Source: Prochloraceae cyanobacterium PL24a_bin.78 (GTDB taxonomy: Bacteria > Cyanobacteriota > Cyanobacteriia > Cyanobacteriales > JANQIW01). Taken from it: a DNA stretch of 64,000 nt. Below the pieces are notes generated by a model. The model searched no databases, was not told where the DNA came from, and saw nothing but the letters and a program-made list of their open reading frames with translations. This document shows, piece by piece, positions 17,225 through 27,038 of the stretch. Numbering within the stretch: the first letter of the stretch is position 1; each line of letters begins with the position of its first letter. The position numbers and the translations under genes were made by a program. The stretch spans positions 1-64,000 of the forward strand of contig JANQIW010000068.1 of assembly GCA_028281945.1 (NCBI GenBank). The letters are read 5' to 3'.

Positions 17225-18550
17225 TTATCCTTCTGTTAGGGCTTCTACTTTATCTGTATCTGTATCAGTTTCTGTATCTGTATCAGTTTCTGTAGCTGCT
17301 GTTTCTGTATCTGTTTGAGCTTGAGCTGGGGTATCAGTTTCTGTATCTGTATCAGTTTCTGTATCTGTTTGAGCTTGAGCTGGGGTATCAGTTTCTGTAT
17401 CTGTTTGAGCTTGAGCTGAGGTATCAGTTTCTGTATCTGTATCAGTTTCTGTATCTGTTTGAGCTTCAACTAGTGTTTCAGGATCTGTTTCAGGATGATC
17501 TGTTGGGTTTTCTTCTACTACTTCTTCTTGAGTCTGCTCTTGAGTTATAGTTGATTCTGATTCTGGCTGGGCTTCTGATTGTTCTTGAGTTATGATTGGT
17601 TGTTGAACTGTTGGCTTATCAGTTTTATCCTCAATGGTTCTTCCTTCAGCTAGAGCGATGAGTTTTTCTCTAAATTTCTCAGCCATTTCTTCGGCTTTTT
17701 CAAATACTAACTCTCGGTTTTTGAGCATATCACCAGCTTCTGGTTCTAATTGCTTAGTTGAAAGTGAAATTCTACCTCTTTCAGCATCTAGATCAATAAT
17801 CATTACTTTTAACTCATCATTGACATTAAATACGCTATGAGGAGTGTCAATGTGATCGTGAGAAATTTCGGAGATATGCAATAATCCACTTACTCCGCCA
17901 ATATCGATAAATGCACCATAAGGCTTAATTCCTCGTACTGATCCTACAACCACTTGACCAACTTCTAAACCATTCATCTTGCGTTCAACCAAAGCACGAC
18001 GATGACTTAAAACTAAGCGATTGCGGTCTTCATCTACTTCTAAAAATTTTAAAGGCAGATCTTCACCTACCAAATCTTCTTTAGTTTCTTTTGTACTAAT
18101 ATGGGAACCTGGAATAAAACCTCGTAACCCTTCAATTCTGACTAATGCCCCACCCCGATTGGTAGCAAAAACATTTGAGTGGACAGTAGCATCTTCTGCT
18201 TGTAGCTGACGCACTCTTTCCCAAGCTCGCATATATTCTATGCGACGTATGGATAGGGTTAATTGACCATCTTCATTTTCTTCTGTGAGAATAAAAAATT
18301 CTCTTGTCTCATTTGGTTGTAAGACTTCATGAGGATCATCTACCCTATTAATTGACATTTCCTGAATGGGAATGTATGCTGCTGTTTTAGCACCAATATC
18401 GATTAGAGCACCTTTTGGTTCCATACTAAATACTGTTCCGGGAACTATATCTCCTGGACTAAAGTGATAGTCGTACTTATCTAGAAGGGCTGCAAAATCC
18501 TCGTGGGTAAAACCAATATCTTGTGTACTTGTATTTTTCTGACTGAGCAT
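17225..18550 (-). CDS. rpsA: 30S ribosomal protein S1 with Thr/Asp/Glu-repeat tail
   Basis: A 441-aa protein. Three S1 RNA-binding domains span about residues 32-265, including the third (GQVVVGSVRGIKPYGAFIDIGGVSGLLHIS). The core is the short cyanobacterial S1, normally ~300-330 aa. From about residue 310 it becomes an acidic disordered tail. Its last ~80 residues are built from TDTETD and PAQAQ units in near-perfect repeats. The reading frame is open throughout, and the stop follows EALTEG. S1 binds mRNA on the small subunit; the tail is expected to vary between strains. Confidence 0.93.
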   Translation of the reverse strand: MLSQKNTSTQDIGFTHEDFAALLDKYDYHFSPGDIVPGTVFSMEPKGALIDIGAKTAAYIPIQEMSINRVDDPHEVLQPNETREFFILTEENEDGQLTLSIRRIEYMRAWERVRQLQAEDATVHSNVFATNRGGALVRIEGLRGFIPGSHISTKETKEDLVGEDLPLKFLEVDEDRNRLVLSHRRALVERKMNGLEVGQVVVGSVRGIKPYGAFIDIGGVSGLLHISEISHDHIDTPHSVFNVNDELKVMIIDLDAERGRISLSTKQLEPEAGDMLKNRELVFEKAEEMAEKFREKLIALAEGRTIEDKTDKPTVQQPIITQEQSEAQPESESTITQEQTQEEVVEENPTDHPETDPETLVEAQTDTETDTDTETDTSAQAQTDTETDTPAQAQTDTETDTDTETDTPAQAQTDTETAATETDTDTETDTDTDKVEALTEG

Positions 18551-18927
18551 TTGGGTTTCTTTTTTAGTTTTTACCTCCGTATTCGTAGTTGTTGTACCTC
18601 CTATTGCTCTAATTTTTAAAGACAGCAGGGTGGAACTTACATCTACATTTTCATATTTACATTCTCAATTATCCTAAGCATTATGATTATGAGAACGCTA
18701 TTGTATCATAATAACTGATTATATAATCATAAATTAGCTAAAAGACCATTATAGCTTAATTATCTACTAATCAACATAAATATTGTCCACAATTATAATT
18801 TTTTTTGAACTTAAAAATTACCAGTAGAATTAATTATTTTCTTTCCTTAATTTTAAATTTTAAAATTTTGTGTTTCCCTAAAATCTAAAAAATTTTAAGA
18901 TGAGAATTCCCAAAAATCTGTTTCAAC
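18551..18927. other. Gene-free spacer upstream of rpsA
   Basis: AT-rich DNA between nrdR and rpsA. It probably contains the rpsA promoter and leader. I see no ORF, tRNA or clear hairpin. Confidence 0.4.
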
Positions 18928-19476
18928 TCAATTAATTCCAACGATAGAAGTATGAATTGGGGGTTTGGTTTCTTCTGATTTAGAATAATGCCAATGGTTG
19001 GAGTTGTTTGGTAATTCAATACTTGTTTCTCGTTGAAGATTTTTCAGAGTATCTACGAAATCATTAATTCCTTGAAATTGTTTATAAACTGAGGCAAAAC
19101 GTACGTAAGCTACTTCAGAAACACCTTTAAGAGAATGGAGTACTAATTCTCCTATTTCTGTGCTTTTAACTTCTTTTTTGCCATTTTGTTGTATTTGAGC
19201 TTCAATTTCATCTACGATATTCTCTAATACTTGCTGAGAAATTCCGGTTTTCTCACAAGCTCTGATCATACCTCTTAGAAGTTTTGAGCTATCAAAAGAT
19301 TCTCGATTTCCATCTTTTTTAATGACGGTAATAGGGACAAATTCGATTCTTTCGTAAGTAGTAAAGCGATGTTTACAATTTAAACACTCACGACGACGGC
19401 GAATACTTTTACCTCCTTCCGTGGAACGAGACTCAAGTACGCGAGAGTCAGTATTTTGGCAATAGGGGCATTGCAT
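18928..19476 (-). CDS. nrdR: Transcriptional repressor NrdR
   Basis: A 182-aa regulator of ribonucleotide reductase genes. The N-terminal zinc ribbon shows [33 protein letters not shown], and an ATP-cone follows ([19 protein letters not shown]...). The ~30-residue C-terminal extension past the ATP cone is longer than in E. coli NrdR (149 aa), as in other cyanobacteria. It lies between psbT and rpsA on the same strand. Confidence 0.95.
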   Translation of the reverse strand: MQCPYCQNTDSRVLESRSTEGGKSIRRRRECLNCKHRFTTYERIEFVPITVIKKDGNRESFDSSKLLRGMIRACEKTGISQQVLENIVDEIEAQIQQNGKKEVKSTEIGELVLHSLKGVSEVAYVRFASVYKQFQGINDFVDTLKNLQRETSIELPNNSNHWHYSKSEETKPPIHTSIVGIN

Positions 19477-19653
19477 ATATTTTCTTTGAACGCAGCATTA
19501 TTTTTAATTTAGACTCTAACTCGATACAAATACAAATACTAAAGAGCCATTTACTCTATCTTAATCTTACTTTAAGTAAAATGAGATAGAGAAAAAAGCT
19601 CTCCAACCCCTTGAAAGTTAATAAAATTTTAATGTTTAACTAATAATTATTTA

Positions 19654-19749
19654 TTATTTGTTGATTTTAGGGGGATCTCGGAAAATTATCGCGAAAAGAA
19701 GGACAGCCAAAGACATGCCCAAAACCAAGATGTAAGCAACACTATCCAT
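19654..19749 (-). CDS. psbT: Photosystem II protein PsbT
   Basis: A 31-aa single-helix protein, MDSVAYILVLGMSLAVLLFA followed by IIFRDPPKINK. It matches PsbT, a small subunit at the PSII dimer interface. An upstream in-frame ATG would add 29 unrelated polar residues. The start at 19749 is chosen because AGGAAA sits 7 bp before it and the family starts there. It lies downstream of psbB on the same strand, as usual, but separated by a repeat-filled spacer. Confidence 0.93.
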   Translation of the reverse strand: MDSVAYILVLGMSLAVLLFAIIFRDPPKINK

Positions 19750-19969
19750 AATTAAATTTCCTAATGCTTCAAGTTTGAGTTTATCAAAAAAAGGGTGACT
19801 ATCACAATGAAAATTTAACAATTGATCATTGATCATTAAATGATTTGTATTATAAATTTTTTGTGGAGATTTGAAGATGTAATTGTTAAGAGTTATGTCG
19901 TTTTTCCCATAATTATCTGGTTTTCAAGATAATACGCGTTAATTATAGGGAAAAATTTTTAATGTATGC

Positions 19970-20140
19970 TAGTATCTCCCAAGTCTTCCAAGTCTTCCAA
20001 GTCTCCCTTGTCTCCCCGTCAGGTATTATACCAAATTTATAAAATGATGATAGAGTTAAAGCTATCCAAAACCTTCAGAGTCCCAACCCAAAACCCATCT
20101 TCCTTGTCCTCCTTGTCCTCCTTGTCTCTTCCTCACCCAA
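19970..20140 (-). repeat. Dispersed repeat between psbB and psbT
   Basis: On the minus strand a ~75-bp core (20025-20099) reads TTTTGGGTTGGGA, then GTTTTGGATAG, then TTTAACTCTATCATC and GGTATAAT. It is flanked on both sides by GGAGACAAGG/GGAAGACTTGG-type units. The core is nearly the same as that at 41745-41815 (plus). This spacer (19837-20293) holds no supported gene. Confidence 0.75.
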
Positions 20141-20198
20141 GTATGTTATGCTTTTGGACAAGTGATATTAGAGACTCTCTTGATATAAGCAAAAAACC

Positions 20199-20237
20199 AT
20201 AACAAAACAAAAGGAGCAGAAAACATTTTCTACTCCC
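20199..20237 (-). terminator. Intrinsic terminator after psbB
   Basis: On the minus strand GGAGTAGAAAA and TTTTCTGCTCC pair with one mismatch around a two-base loop, followed by TTTTGTTTTG. It suggests psbB transcripts mostly end before psbT. Confidence 0.75.
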
Positions 20238-20293
20238 TTGTATATCAAAAAATTAAAGTAAATTCATTTAAAGTCTTAATGAGACCAACTAAA

Positions 20294-21823
20294 TTAAGCA
20301 GTTTCCTTACGAGTAGTCTTATCACCCACTTTCTGGAAAATACCAAATTCTACTTGCTCTTCTTCTAAATCTGGATCGATACCTGCAAATACATCTCGGA
20401 AGAGAGTTCTTGCACCGTGCCAAATGTGACCAAAGAAGAATAATAAAGCAAATACAGCATGACCAAAAGTAAACCATCCGCGAGTGCTAGTACGGAATAC
20501 ACCGTCGGAGTTAAGGGTTTCAGTATCAAAATCAAAAGGTTCACCAAGTTGAGCTTTACGAGCGAATTGCTTGATGGCTCCTGGTTCGGAGAAAGTTTGT
20601 CCGTCTAATTCTCCACCTAAGAAAGAAACAGTAACACCACTTTGTTCAATACTTAATTCAGATTCTGCACGACGGAAAGGAATATCAGCACGAATCACAC
20701 CTTCAGAGTCAGCTAAAACTACTGGGAAGGTTTCAAAGAAGTTAGGCATACGACGAACAGTTAATTCGCGACCTTCTGCATCTTTAAATACTGGGTGGCC
20801 TAACCAACTTTGAGCAATACCGTCTCCTTTATCCATTTGACCAGTTCTGAATAAACCGCCTTTTGCTGGAGAGTTACCAATATAATCGTAGAAAGCTAGT
20901 TTTTCAGGAATTTTTGACCATGCTTCCTCTGGAGTATCTCCATTGGCAAGGTTAGATTGTACTCGACGTTGGATTTCTTGTTGATAATATCCTTGATCCC
21001 ATTGATAACGAGTAGGTCCAAATAATTCTACAGGTGTTGTAGCACTTCCATACCACATAGTTCCTGCTACTACAAATGCTGCAAAGAACACTGCTGCAAT
21101 ACTACTGGAAAGTACGGTTTCAATGTTACCCATTTTTAAGGCACGGTATAATCTTTCTGGAGGACGCACACTTAAGTGGAATAATCCTGCAATAATACCG
21201 ACAATACCCGCTGCGATATGATGGGCTACAACTCCCCCTGGATTAAAGGGATTAAAACCAGCAGGACCCCATTCAGGGGCTACAGGTTCAATATGGCCTG
21301 TTATTCCATAAGGATCGCTAATCCACATCCCTGGTCCAAATAACCCTGTTAAGTGGAATGCTCCAAATCCAAAACAAAGTAATCCTGATAAGAAAAGATG
21401 GATACCAAACATTTTAGGTAAGTCTAATGCTGGTTCTCCAGTACGTGGATCTTGGAATAATTCTAAATCCCAAAATACCCAGTGCCATACAGCGGCTAAG
21501 AATAGTAAGCCAGATAATACGATGTGAGCGATGGCTACTCCTTCAAAAGACCAAAATCCAGGATTTACTCCTGTTTCTCCTGTAATGCTCCAACCACCCC
21601 AAGAGCCGTTTACGCCTAAACGTGCCATGAAGGGAAGTACGAACATTCCTTGTCGCCACATGGGATTTAATACGGGATCACTAGGATCGAAAATTGCTAA
21701 CTCATAAAGAGCCATGGATCCGGCCCAACCAGCTACTAAAGCTGTGTGCATTAGGTGTACGGCGATGAGACGACCGGGATCGTTAATTACTACTGTGTGT
21801 ACTCTATACCAAGGTAAGCCCAT
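20294..21823 (-). CDS. psbB: Photosystem II CP47 chlorophyll protein
   Basis: A 509-aa six-helix core antenna of photosystem II, normal length. It begins [20 protein letters not shown], the invariant CP47 start, with chlorophyll-ligand His residues in helices such as [13 protein letters not shown] and [20 protein letters not shown]. The large lumenal loop E lies between helices 5 and 6, at about residues 255-450, and the last helix is [20 protein letters not shown]. It is located in the thylakoid membrane. A terminator follows, and psbT lies further downstream. Confidence 0.98.
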   Translation of the reverse strand: MGLPWYRVHTVVINDPGRLIAVHLMHTALVAGWAGSMALYELAIFDPSDPVLNPMWRQGMFVLPFMARLGVNGSWGGWSITGETGVNPGFWSFEGVAIAHIVLSGLLFLAAVWHWVFWDLELFQDPRTGEPALDLPKMFGIHLFLSGLLCFGFGAFHLTGLFGPGMWISDPYGITGHIEPVAPEWGPAGFNPFNPGGVVAHHIAAGIVGIIAGLFHLSVRPPERLYRALKMGNIETVLSSSIAAVFFAAFVVAGTMWYGSATTPVELFGPTRYQWDQGYYQQEIQRRVQSNLANGDTPEEAWSKIPEKLAFYDYIGNSPAKGGLFRTGQMDKGDGIAQSWLGHPVFKDAEGRELTVRRMPNFFETFPVVLADSEGVIRADIPFRRAESELSIEQSGVTVSFLGGELDGQTFSEPGAIKQFARKAQLGEPFDFDTETLNSDGVFRTSTRGWFTFGHAVFALLFFFGHIWHGARTLFRDVFAGIDPDLEEEQVEFGIFQKVGDKTTRKETA

Positions 21824-21884
21824 TGATAATGCTTCTCCTCTAAATTTGAGTTTTTAAGTTTTTATTCAGAATATTATGTGAACT

Positions 21885-21919
21885 ACCCCATCTGCAAGTT
21901 AGAAGATGAGGTTTTTTTG
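21885..21919 (+). terminator. Plus-strand hairpin with T tract upstream of psbB
   Basis: ACCCCATCT and AGATGAGGT pair over nine positions with one mismatch, followed by TTTTTTT on the plus strand. No plus-strand gene lies behind it. It could end an RNA antisense to psbB, or act as a hairpin in the psbB 5' region (spacer 21824-22206, no ORF seen). Confidence 0.45.
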
Positions 21920-22206
21920 ACTTTATGTTAAAGAAGTTTAACTTTTCTTAGGGTTTATTGCAAGTCTTAATTTGATTATTTTTTTCTAGGCTAAATTACT
22001 TATTGACAATATGATTATTTTGTAGTTTGTTTGACAATTTTATCTTAAATTTTCAAGTAAGGTTATCTGTTGATTTTTTTCTATTAATACTTGAGGTTTT
22101 TATGTTAATTTTGGTTTAGGTTTACTTATTTCGATTTACTTCATTAATTTTGAGTTTTTTTCAGTAAATATAAGATAAAAAGGCAATTTAAATATCTCTA
22201 ATTTTT

Positions 22207-23364
22207 CTATTGTTTCAATAATAAGTAATACAATTCACCTTCACCATGAATAACTCCTGCACGTTCACCTGCTAATTTTCCAGTTCCCATATAGATATCT
22301 ACACGTCCCGCTCCTTTAATTGCACTACCAGTATCTTGATCTAAGACATAACGATTTACCCAAGGGAAAATAAATTCACCATTATTATCAGTTTCTGGAA
22401 GACGAGTATGAATTAAAGCTAAAGCTCCAGGAGGCATGAGGGATTTATCTGTAGCAATAGAACGATTGGCTGTCACAGGTACTCCTATGCTTCCCATAGC
22501 AGGAGATCCATTAGTTTCTTGGAAGAAAATAAAGCGATTATTTCTAGGTAAATATTTATCTAAGTCTTGAGGATTATCATTAAAATATGCCATTACCAGT
22601 GGTAATGATAAGCTTTCTAATTCTAATTTATCATCATTTACTAATTCTTTAGCAATACTATTATAGGGATAATCTGTATTTCCATTGAAACCAACTGTCA
22701 TAATTCTCCCATCAGTTAGCTGTAATTGTGCTGAACCTTGGATTTGAACTAAAAACGCTTGAAAACGATCTTTTAACCACACTAATTCATATCCTGATAA
22801 GGGTCCATTTTTCCCTAATAACCCATCATTGCCTTCAAGTTGAGCACGGGTGGGATGGGGTTTTTGCCAATTATCAAGATCACTAGGTTTACGATATAGG
22901 GGATAACGAAATTCAGAAGTTGGAGATAAGGAAGCTTGATAAACTGGTTGAAAATATCCAGTAAAGATTACGGTTCCTTGATCATCGTTTCCTACCGATT
23001 TATAAAATTCAAATTCTCTTTGGATGGCATTTTGAAAAGTTACGGGATTCCGGGTAGTCAATAGTAACTGGCGAAAACGGGATAAAGATTTTTTGACTCT
23101 TTGTCTGGTAATTCCTTCTACTGGATAATTTTGGTAGGCTATTCTGGCTGAATTGGTATTGAGATAATTCAAACTGTTGTCAACTGCTTTTTTGAGTGCC
23201 CATCTTTCTTGTTGATTTGTAAAGAGTAACTCATCTTTGGTTAGATGAGATTCAATGGCATTGGCTTGGATTGGTTGTAAGGGATAAGATTGGGCAACTA
23301 ATCTGATGGAGGTTGCCAGAGACAAAATTAGTCCCAATAATACTAAGGTAAGTTTTTTTTTCAT
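22207..23364 (-). CDS. mltA: Murein transglycosylase A
   Basis: A 385-aa lytic transglycosylase that cleaves peptidoglycan to 1,6-anhydro products. It has an N-terminal hydrophobic signal (LTLVLLGLILSLATSIRLVA), the MltA domain (GTVIFTGYFQPVYQASLSP) and a C-terminal 3D-like segment with the catalytic region VLDQDTGSAIKGAGRVDIY and GTGKLAGERAG. The signal indicates export. The upstream 94-aa gene ends 2 bp before the ATG, so the two are probably co-transcribed. Confidence 0.92.
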   Translation of the reverse strand: MKKKLTLVLLGLILSLATSIRLVAQSYPLQPIQANAIESHLTKDELLFTNQQERWALKKAVDNSLNYLNTNSARIAYQNYPVEGITRQRVKKSLSRFRQLLLTTRNPVTFQNAIQREFEFYKSVGNDDQGTVIFTGYFQPVYQASLSPTSEFRYPLYRKPSDLDNWQKPHPTRAQLEGNDGLLGKNGPLSGYELVWLKDRFQAFLVQIQGSAQLQLTDGRIMTVGFNGNTDYPYNSIAKELVNDDKLELESLSLPLVMAYFNDNPQDLDKYLPRNNRFIFFQETNGSPAMGSIGVPVTANRSIATDKSLMPPGALALIHTRLPETDNNGEFIFPWVNRYVLDQDTGSAIKGAGRVDIYMGTGKLAGERAGVIHGEGELYYLLLKQ

Positions 23365-23366
23365 CT

Positions 23367-23651
23367 CTAAAAGTTTTCTCGATCGACACTACCGAAAAAT
23401 ATCGGTTCTACTCTAATTGCCATAATACTCCAAGGACGTACCACCATATATTCTCCTTGGACGTTTTTTAGAGGAACATTAATAAAATTTCTATCTTCAG
23501 ATTTTGGTACTACTTCTGAACTGTACCACTTTTGAAATTCTTGAATACTGGTAAAACGAACTTCTTCTCGATGGCCACCGGATAAAAGTAGATGAACGGC
23601 ATATTCGTCTGGCTTTCTAGGTTTTCTGGATTGTTTTCGCTCTTTTTCCAT
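23367..23651 (-). CDS. Conserved cyanobacterial small protein
   Basis: A 94-aa soluble protein with a basic N-terminus (KERKQSRKPRKPDEYAVHLLL) and a central region FTSIQEFQKWYSSEVV. No named domain is recognised. It ends 2 bp before the start of mltA on the same strand, which suggests an operon. No function can be given. Confidence 0.65.
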   Translation of the reverse strand: MEKERKQSRKPRKPDEYAVHLLLSGGHREEVRFTSIQEFQKWYSSEVVPKSEDRNFINVPLKNVQGEYMVVRPWSIMAIRVEPIFFGSVDRENF

Positions 23652-23848
23652 TAATAGTTATCCTTAAATCTTTAGTCTTTTTGAAATATTATCCTTTCCT
23701 TGCTAAAAGAAGTGTAAGACTTTTTCAAAATTTATCCCCATCGATCGATCGACAGGGATATTTCAGTAGTTGACTTGCAAAATAGTTTTAAATATATTTG
23801 AGAGTTTTATTTACTAACTAACCAGTTGGTTGCATTGTCTATTTTTTT

Positions 23849-24208
23849 TTAACAATATTGAGCGATATCTTCACCACATTCATCGCTAAGATAACAAAGT
23901 GCTCTAAACCTTAATGCTATTAATTCGTTATAGAGGGGATTTAATTTGCAAAGTGGTGGAATACTAATGATGGTTCGACCAAATAAGTTGATATCTCTGG
24001 CGAATGGGCATTGTGCTGGAATTAACTTGCAGATTCCATGTGCTTGTTGGGGATTATTCATCTCAATATTGTTTAACCAATCTCTTAAAGGACGAAATAA
24101 ATCGATATTTTTGAGAGAAAAGTTTCTTGTTTTTGTAGGTTTTGTTGATGGGCTTACTATCCAATCTTTGAGGACAATTTGTCTTATTGTATATTCTGCT
24201 ATATCCAT
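23849..24208 (-). CDS. Mo-dependent nitrogenase C-terminus family protein
   Basis: A 119-aa protein that resembles the small cyanobacterial family named after the Mo-dependent nitrogenase C-terminus (PF06967), visible as WLNNIEMNNPQQAHGICKLIPAQCPFARDI followed by IPPLCKLNPLYNELIALRFRALCYL. Six Cys residues are present, two of them in the SDECGEDIAQYC tail. Despite the family name, members occur in non-nitrogen-fixing strains and no nif genes are seen here. Function unknown. Confidence 0.75.
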   Translation of the reverse strand: MDIAEYTIRQIVLKDWIVSPSTKPTKTRNFSLKNIDLFRPLRDWLNNIEMNNPQQAHGICKLIPAQCPFARDINLFGRTIISIPPLCKLNPLYNELIALRFRALCYLSDECGEDIAQYC

Positions 24209-24887
24209 TTTTCCCTTCTCTTTCTCCTGATTTTTTTGAAGATAATTACTGTTATTGTAAGACTTGTTTTTAGTTCTAAAAGTTCCTCTGAATTTAATTT
24301 TTTCAGAGTTTTAAAACTTGATCTTTTCAGGAAATTTTGTTTAGAATTTTTGCTGAATTTCTAATTAACTATTTCCATATTGATTGTCTCTAATGTTGTT
24401 CCCTATGACATGAGCAATATAACTTATTTTTTGTTTTTCTTGATAAAAAAATATTGGGTAATAATAGGGAAACTCTTATTTTAAAACTGTTAGGATAATT
24501 ATTAAAATTCTGAAAACTTCTCTAACTATTTTAAATTCTAGGTAAACTTTGGAATTTTTTTAGTAAACTGTATCTAATTTTACAGAAAAAAAATTAAATT
24601 TCTTTCCATTAGATATAGTCAATAGATCCAGAAGAACAGTTTCTAGCTATTAAGCTTTTTAGGAAAGTTAAGATGTTAAAAATCTTGTTTTCTCTCCTTA
24701 ATTTTATTAAAGAGCATAATAACTGTTATTGGAGTTTTTATAATAATTTTTTAGGGAAATTTTGGTAGTAATTATTGATGATTAATAACTAATTATTAAA
24801 TATTGATAATTAAATATTAAACAATGTAAAGTAAGTTATTGTTTGATAAAAATAAAGCCAAAAAATCTATAGATAACTGATTATTTA
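24209..24887. other. Gene-free AT-rich spacer
   Basis: About 680 bp of AT-rich DNA with short runs such as TTATTAAATATTGATAATTAAATATT near 24790-24825. No ORF, tRNA or strong hairpin was found. Confidence 0.4.
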
Positions 24888-24920
24888 TTGTTGATTATTC
24901 ATTGTAAAAAAGCTATAGTT

Positions 24921-26408
24921 ATGCCTCGAATTCCTCAACTTAAATACGAGGGTGGTAGTCTAATACTACATCCTCCACCTCAAGGTAAAGATTGGATTGA
25001 TTTTGCTACTTGGGACGATCGAGTGGAAAAATTTAGAATTCCTGCCATTCACTATCGTCAATTAGTAGAATTGTTACAAAATAGTAAGATAAATTTTATT
25101 GATGATGCAAAAGAGTTTGTCAATGTAGAGTTGAATTGTAGTTTCTCTATGGAACCTTATCCTCATCAAAAGGAGTCTCTATTAGCTTGGAAAGAAGCAG
25201 GGCGCAAAGGTGTTGTGGTTTTACCTACGGCGGCGGGTAAGACTTATTTGGCAATTTTGGCTATGGAATCTACCCCTCGATCGACTTTGATTGTAGTGCC
25301 TACTTTAGATTTGATGCACCAGTGGTATGCTCAAATTGAGGCGGCTTTTCCAGATTCAAAGGTGGGTTTGTTGGGAGGAGGTTCTCATGATCAAACTCAA
25401 ATATTAATTTCTACCTATCATAGTGGGGCGATTCATGCTAAAACTTTGGGAAATAAATATGGGTTTTTGATTTTTGATGAATGTCATCATTTACCTACAG
25501 ACTTTTTTCGAGTCATTGCGGAAGAGTCTATCGCTCCATATCGTCTAGGTTTGACGGCTACTCCCGATCGTAGTGATGGTTGTCATGAAGATTTAGATAT
25601 TTTAATTGGTAAGGAAGTATATCGTAAAAGCCCTGGAGAATTATCTGGTAATACTTTAGCAGAACATGAGGTTGTGCAAATTAAGGTGAAGTTGTCTCAA
25701 GAAGAAAGGGAGTCTTATAATGAGGCGATTAAAGTACGGAATGATTTTTTACGTAAATCTAAGATTTCTTTGGGTAGTCTTGATGGTTGGCAATTATTTG
25801 TGAAAACTAGTTGTTCCTCTTCTGTTGGGCGTAGGGCAATGTTAGCTCACCGAGAGGCTAAAGAAATTGCGGCTGGGACAAGTGGGAAATTAAGGGTTTT
25901 AACTGAGTTAATATCTGAGCATTATCCTGAATCAATACTTATTTTTACTAATGATAATGCTACTGTTTATCGAATTTCTCAAGAGTTTCTTATTCCTGCT
26001 ATTACTTATCAGACTCCTGTTAAGGAACGTCATCAAATTCTTAAGCTATTTCGTTCTGGTATTTATAAAACTTTAGTTGCTTCTCATGTACTAAATGAAG
26101 GTGTTGATGTACCAGATGCTCGTATTGCTATTATTTTATCTGGAACTGGTTCTACTAGAGAATATGTTCAAAGGTTGGGAAGAATTTTACGCAAGGGGAA
26201 AAATAAAGATAAATTAGCTATACTTTATGAAATAGTTGCTGAAAATACTTCTGAAGAATCTACTTCTCAAAGAAGGCGGGGTACTCAAAAGAAAAATTCA
26301 GAACAAAAACATTTACAAGTTCTCCCAGAACGAACAATTTATGGAACTAATCCCACTCCTAGTCCTAAAGCGGCTGAATCATCTAGTCAATGGAATGAGG
26401 AAGAATAG
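24921..26408 (+). CDS. XPB/SSL2-like DNA helicase
   Basis: A superfamily 2 helicase of about 495 aa. Visible motifs are the Walker A VVVLPTAAGKTYLAIL, DECHH (motif II), GLTATPDRSDG (motif III), SILIFTNDNATVYRISQEFL (motif IV region) and EYVQRLGRILRKG (motif VI). An N-terminal damage-recognition-like region (residues 1-85) precedes the helicase core, as in archaeal XPB. It is probably a DNA repair or recombination helicase. The start at 24921 is chosen because the family begins MPRIPQLKYEGG; the upstream ATG at 24888 adds 11 unrelated residues. Confidence 0.88.
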   Translation: MPRIPQLKYEGGSLILHPPPQGKDWIDFATWDDRVEKFRIPAIHYRQLVELLQNSKINFIDDAKEFVNVELNCSFSMEPYPHQKESLLAWKEAGRKGVVVLPTAAGKTYLAILAMESTPRSTLIVVPTLDLMHQWYAQIEAAFPDSKVGLLGGGSHDQTQILISTYHSGAIHAKTLGNKYGFLIFDECHHLPTDFFRVIAEESIAPYRLGLTATPDRSDGCHEDLDILIGKEVYRKSPGELSGNTLAEHEVVQIKVKLSQEERESYNEAIKVRNDFLRKSKISLGSLDGWQLFVKTSCSSSVGRRAMLAHREAKEIAAGTSGKLRVLTELISEHYPESILIFTNDNATVYRISQEFLIPAITYQTPVKERHQILKLFRSGIYKTLVASHVLNEGVDVPDARIAIILSGTGSTREYVQRLGRILRKGKNKDKLAILYEIVAENTSEESTSQRRRGTQKKNSEQKHLQVLPERTIYGTNPTPSPKAAESSSQWNEEE

Positions 26409-26582
26409 CAAAAGAATAAATGAAAGTTTTGGTTGAATTGTTAATCAATATTGCATTTTCATAGAAGATCAAGTTTCTTAATTTATACTTAAATTGAATT
26501 GAGAAGATCTTAACTTGAGATTTATGATATTTTTAAGTTGATTAACTTTAGTTAAAGATAACGATTTATGCTGTAATTAACT

Positions 26583-27038
26583 ATGTTAAACCCAAGTCAA
26601 GAAGGAATTGAAAGAATACTTAGATTATTACTTATTCGTTTTAATTTATCTCCTTCTCAATCATTATTTGTCATCCAAGATTGGTTAGCCAAACATCTAG
26701 ATCAAACTTGGGAAGATTTGGAAGAATTAGTTGATCAAGGAGTAGTAATTGTTGAAAATAATGTTTTACTCAATGTTTATCCATTAGAACTTTATTATTT
26801 AGTTAAAGAGATGCGTAGTTCTCATGGGGTTAAACTGAAAAATCGCAGATACTTACTTAAAGTTTATAATAACTGTTTTATTGGTTCTGAAGCTGTTGAA
26901 TGGTTGGTAAGAAGAAAAAATATTACGAGGGAAGAAGCTATTCAATTAGGACAATTACTAATGGATTATCAAATTATTAATCATGTTGCTAATGATCATT
27001 CTTTTAAGGATGAGTATTTGTTTTATCACTTTTGCTAA
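26583..27038 (+). CDS. DEP-domain protein, copy 1
   Basis: A 151-aa protein. The C-terminal half (about 75-150) is a DEP domain: RRYLLKVYNNCFIGSEAVEW, then EEAIQLGQLLMDYQIINHV and DEYLFYHF. The N-terminal half includes DWLAKHLDQTWEDLEELVDQG and VLLNVYPLELY, and is shared with the two following genes. DEP domains often bind membranes or signalling proteins. No catalytic domain is attached. It is the most diverged of the three copies at the N-terminus. A 595-bp spacer separates it from copy 2. Confidence 0.8.
   Translation: MLNPSQEGIERILRLLLIRFNLSPSQSLFVIQDWLAKHLDQTWEDLEELVDQGVVIVENNVLLNVYPLELYYLVKEMRSSHGVKLKNRRYLLKVYNNCFIGSEAVEWLVRRKNITREEAIQLGQLLMDYQIINHVANDHSFKDEYLFYHFC

Noticed and set aside
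17245..17469. Lys/Gln/Ile-repeat 74-aa minus-strand ORF
   Set aside because: It is an alternative frame of the rpsA tail repeat.
19654..19836. 60-aa PsbT with 29 extra N-terminal residues
   Set aside because: PsbT is ~31 aa and a ribosome site precedes the inner ATG at 19749.
23849..24208. Nitrogenase gene
   Set aside because: Only a short accessory-family protein; no nif cluster or metal-cluster ligands of NifD/NifK.
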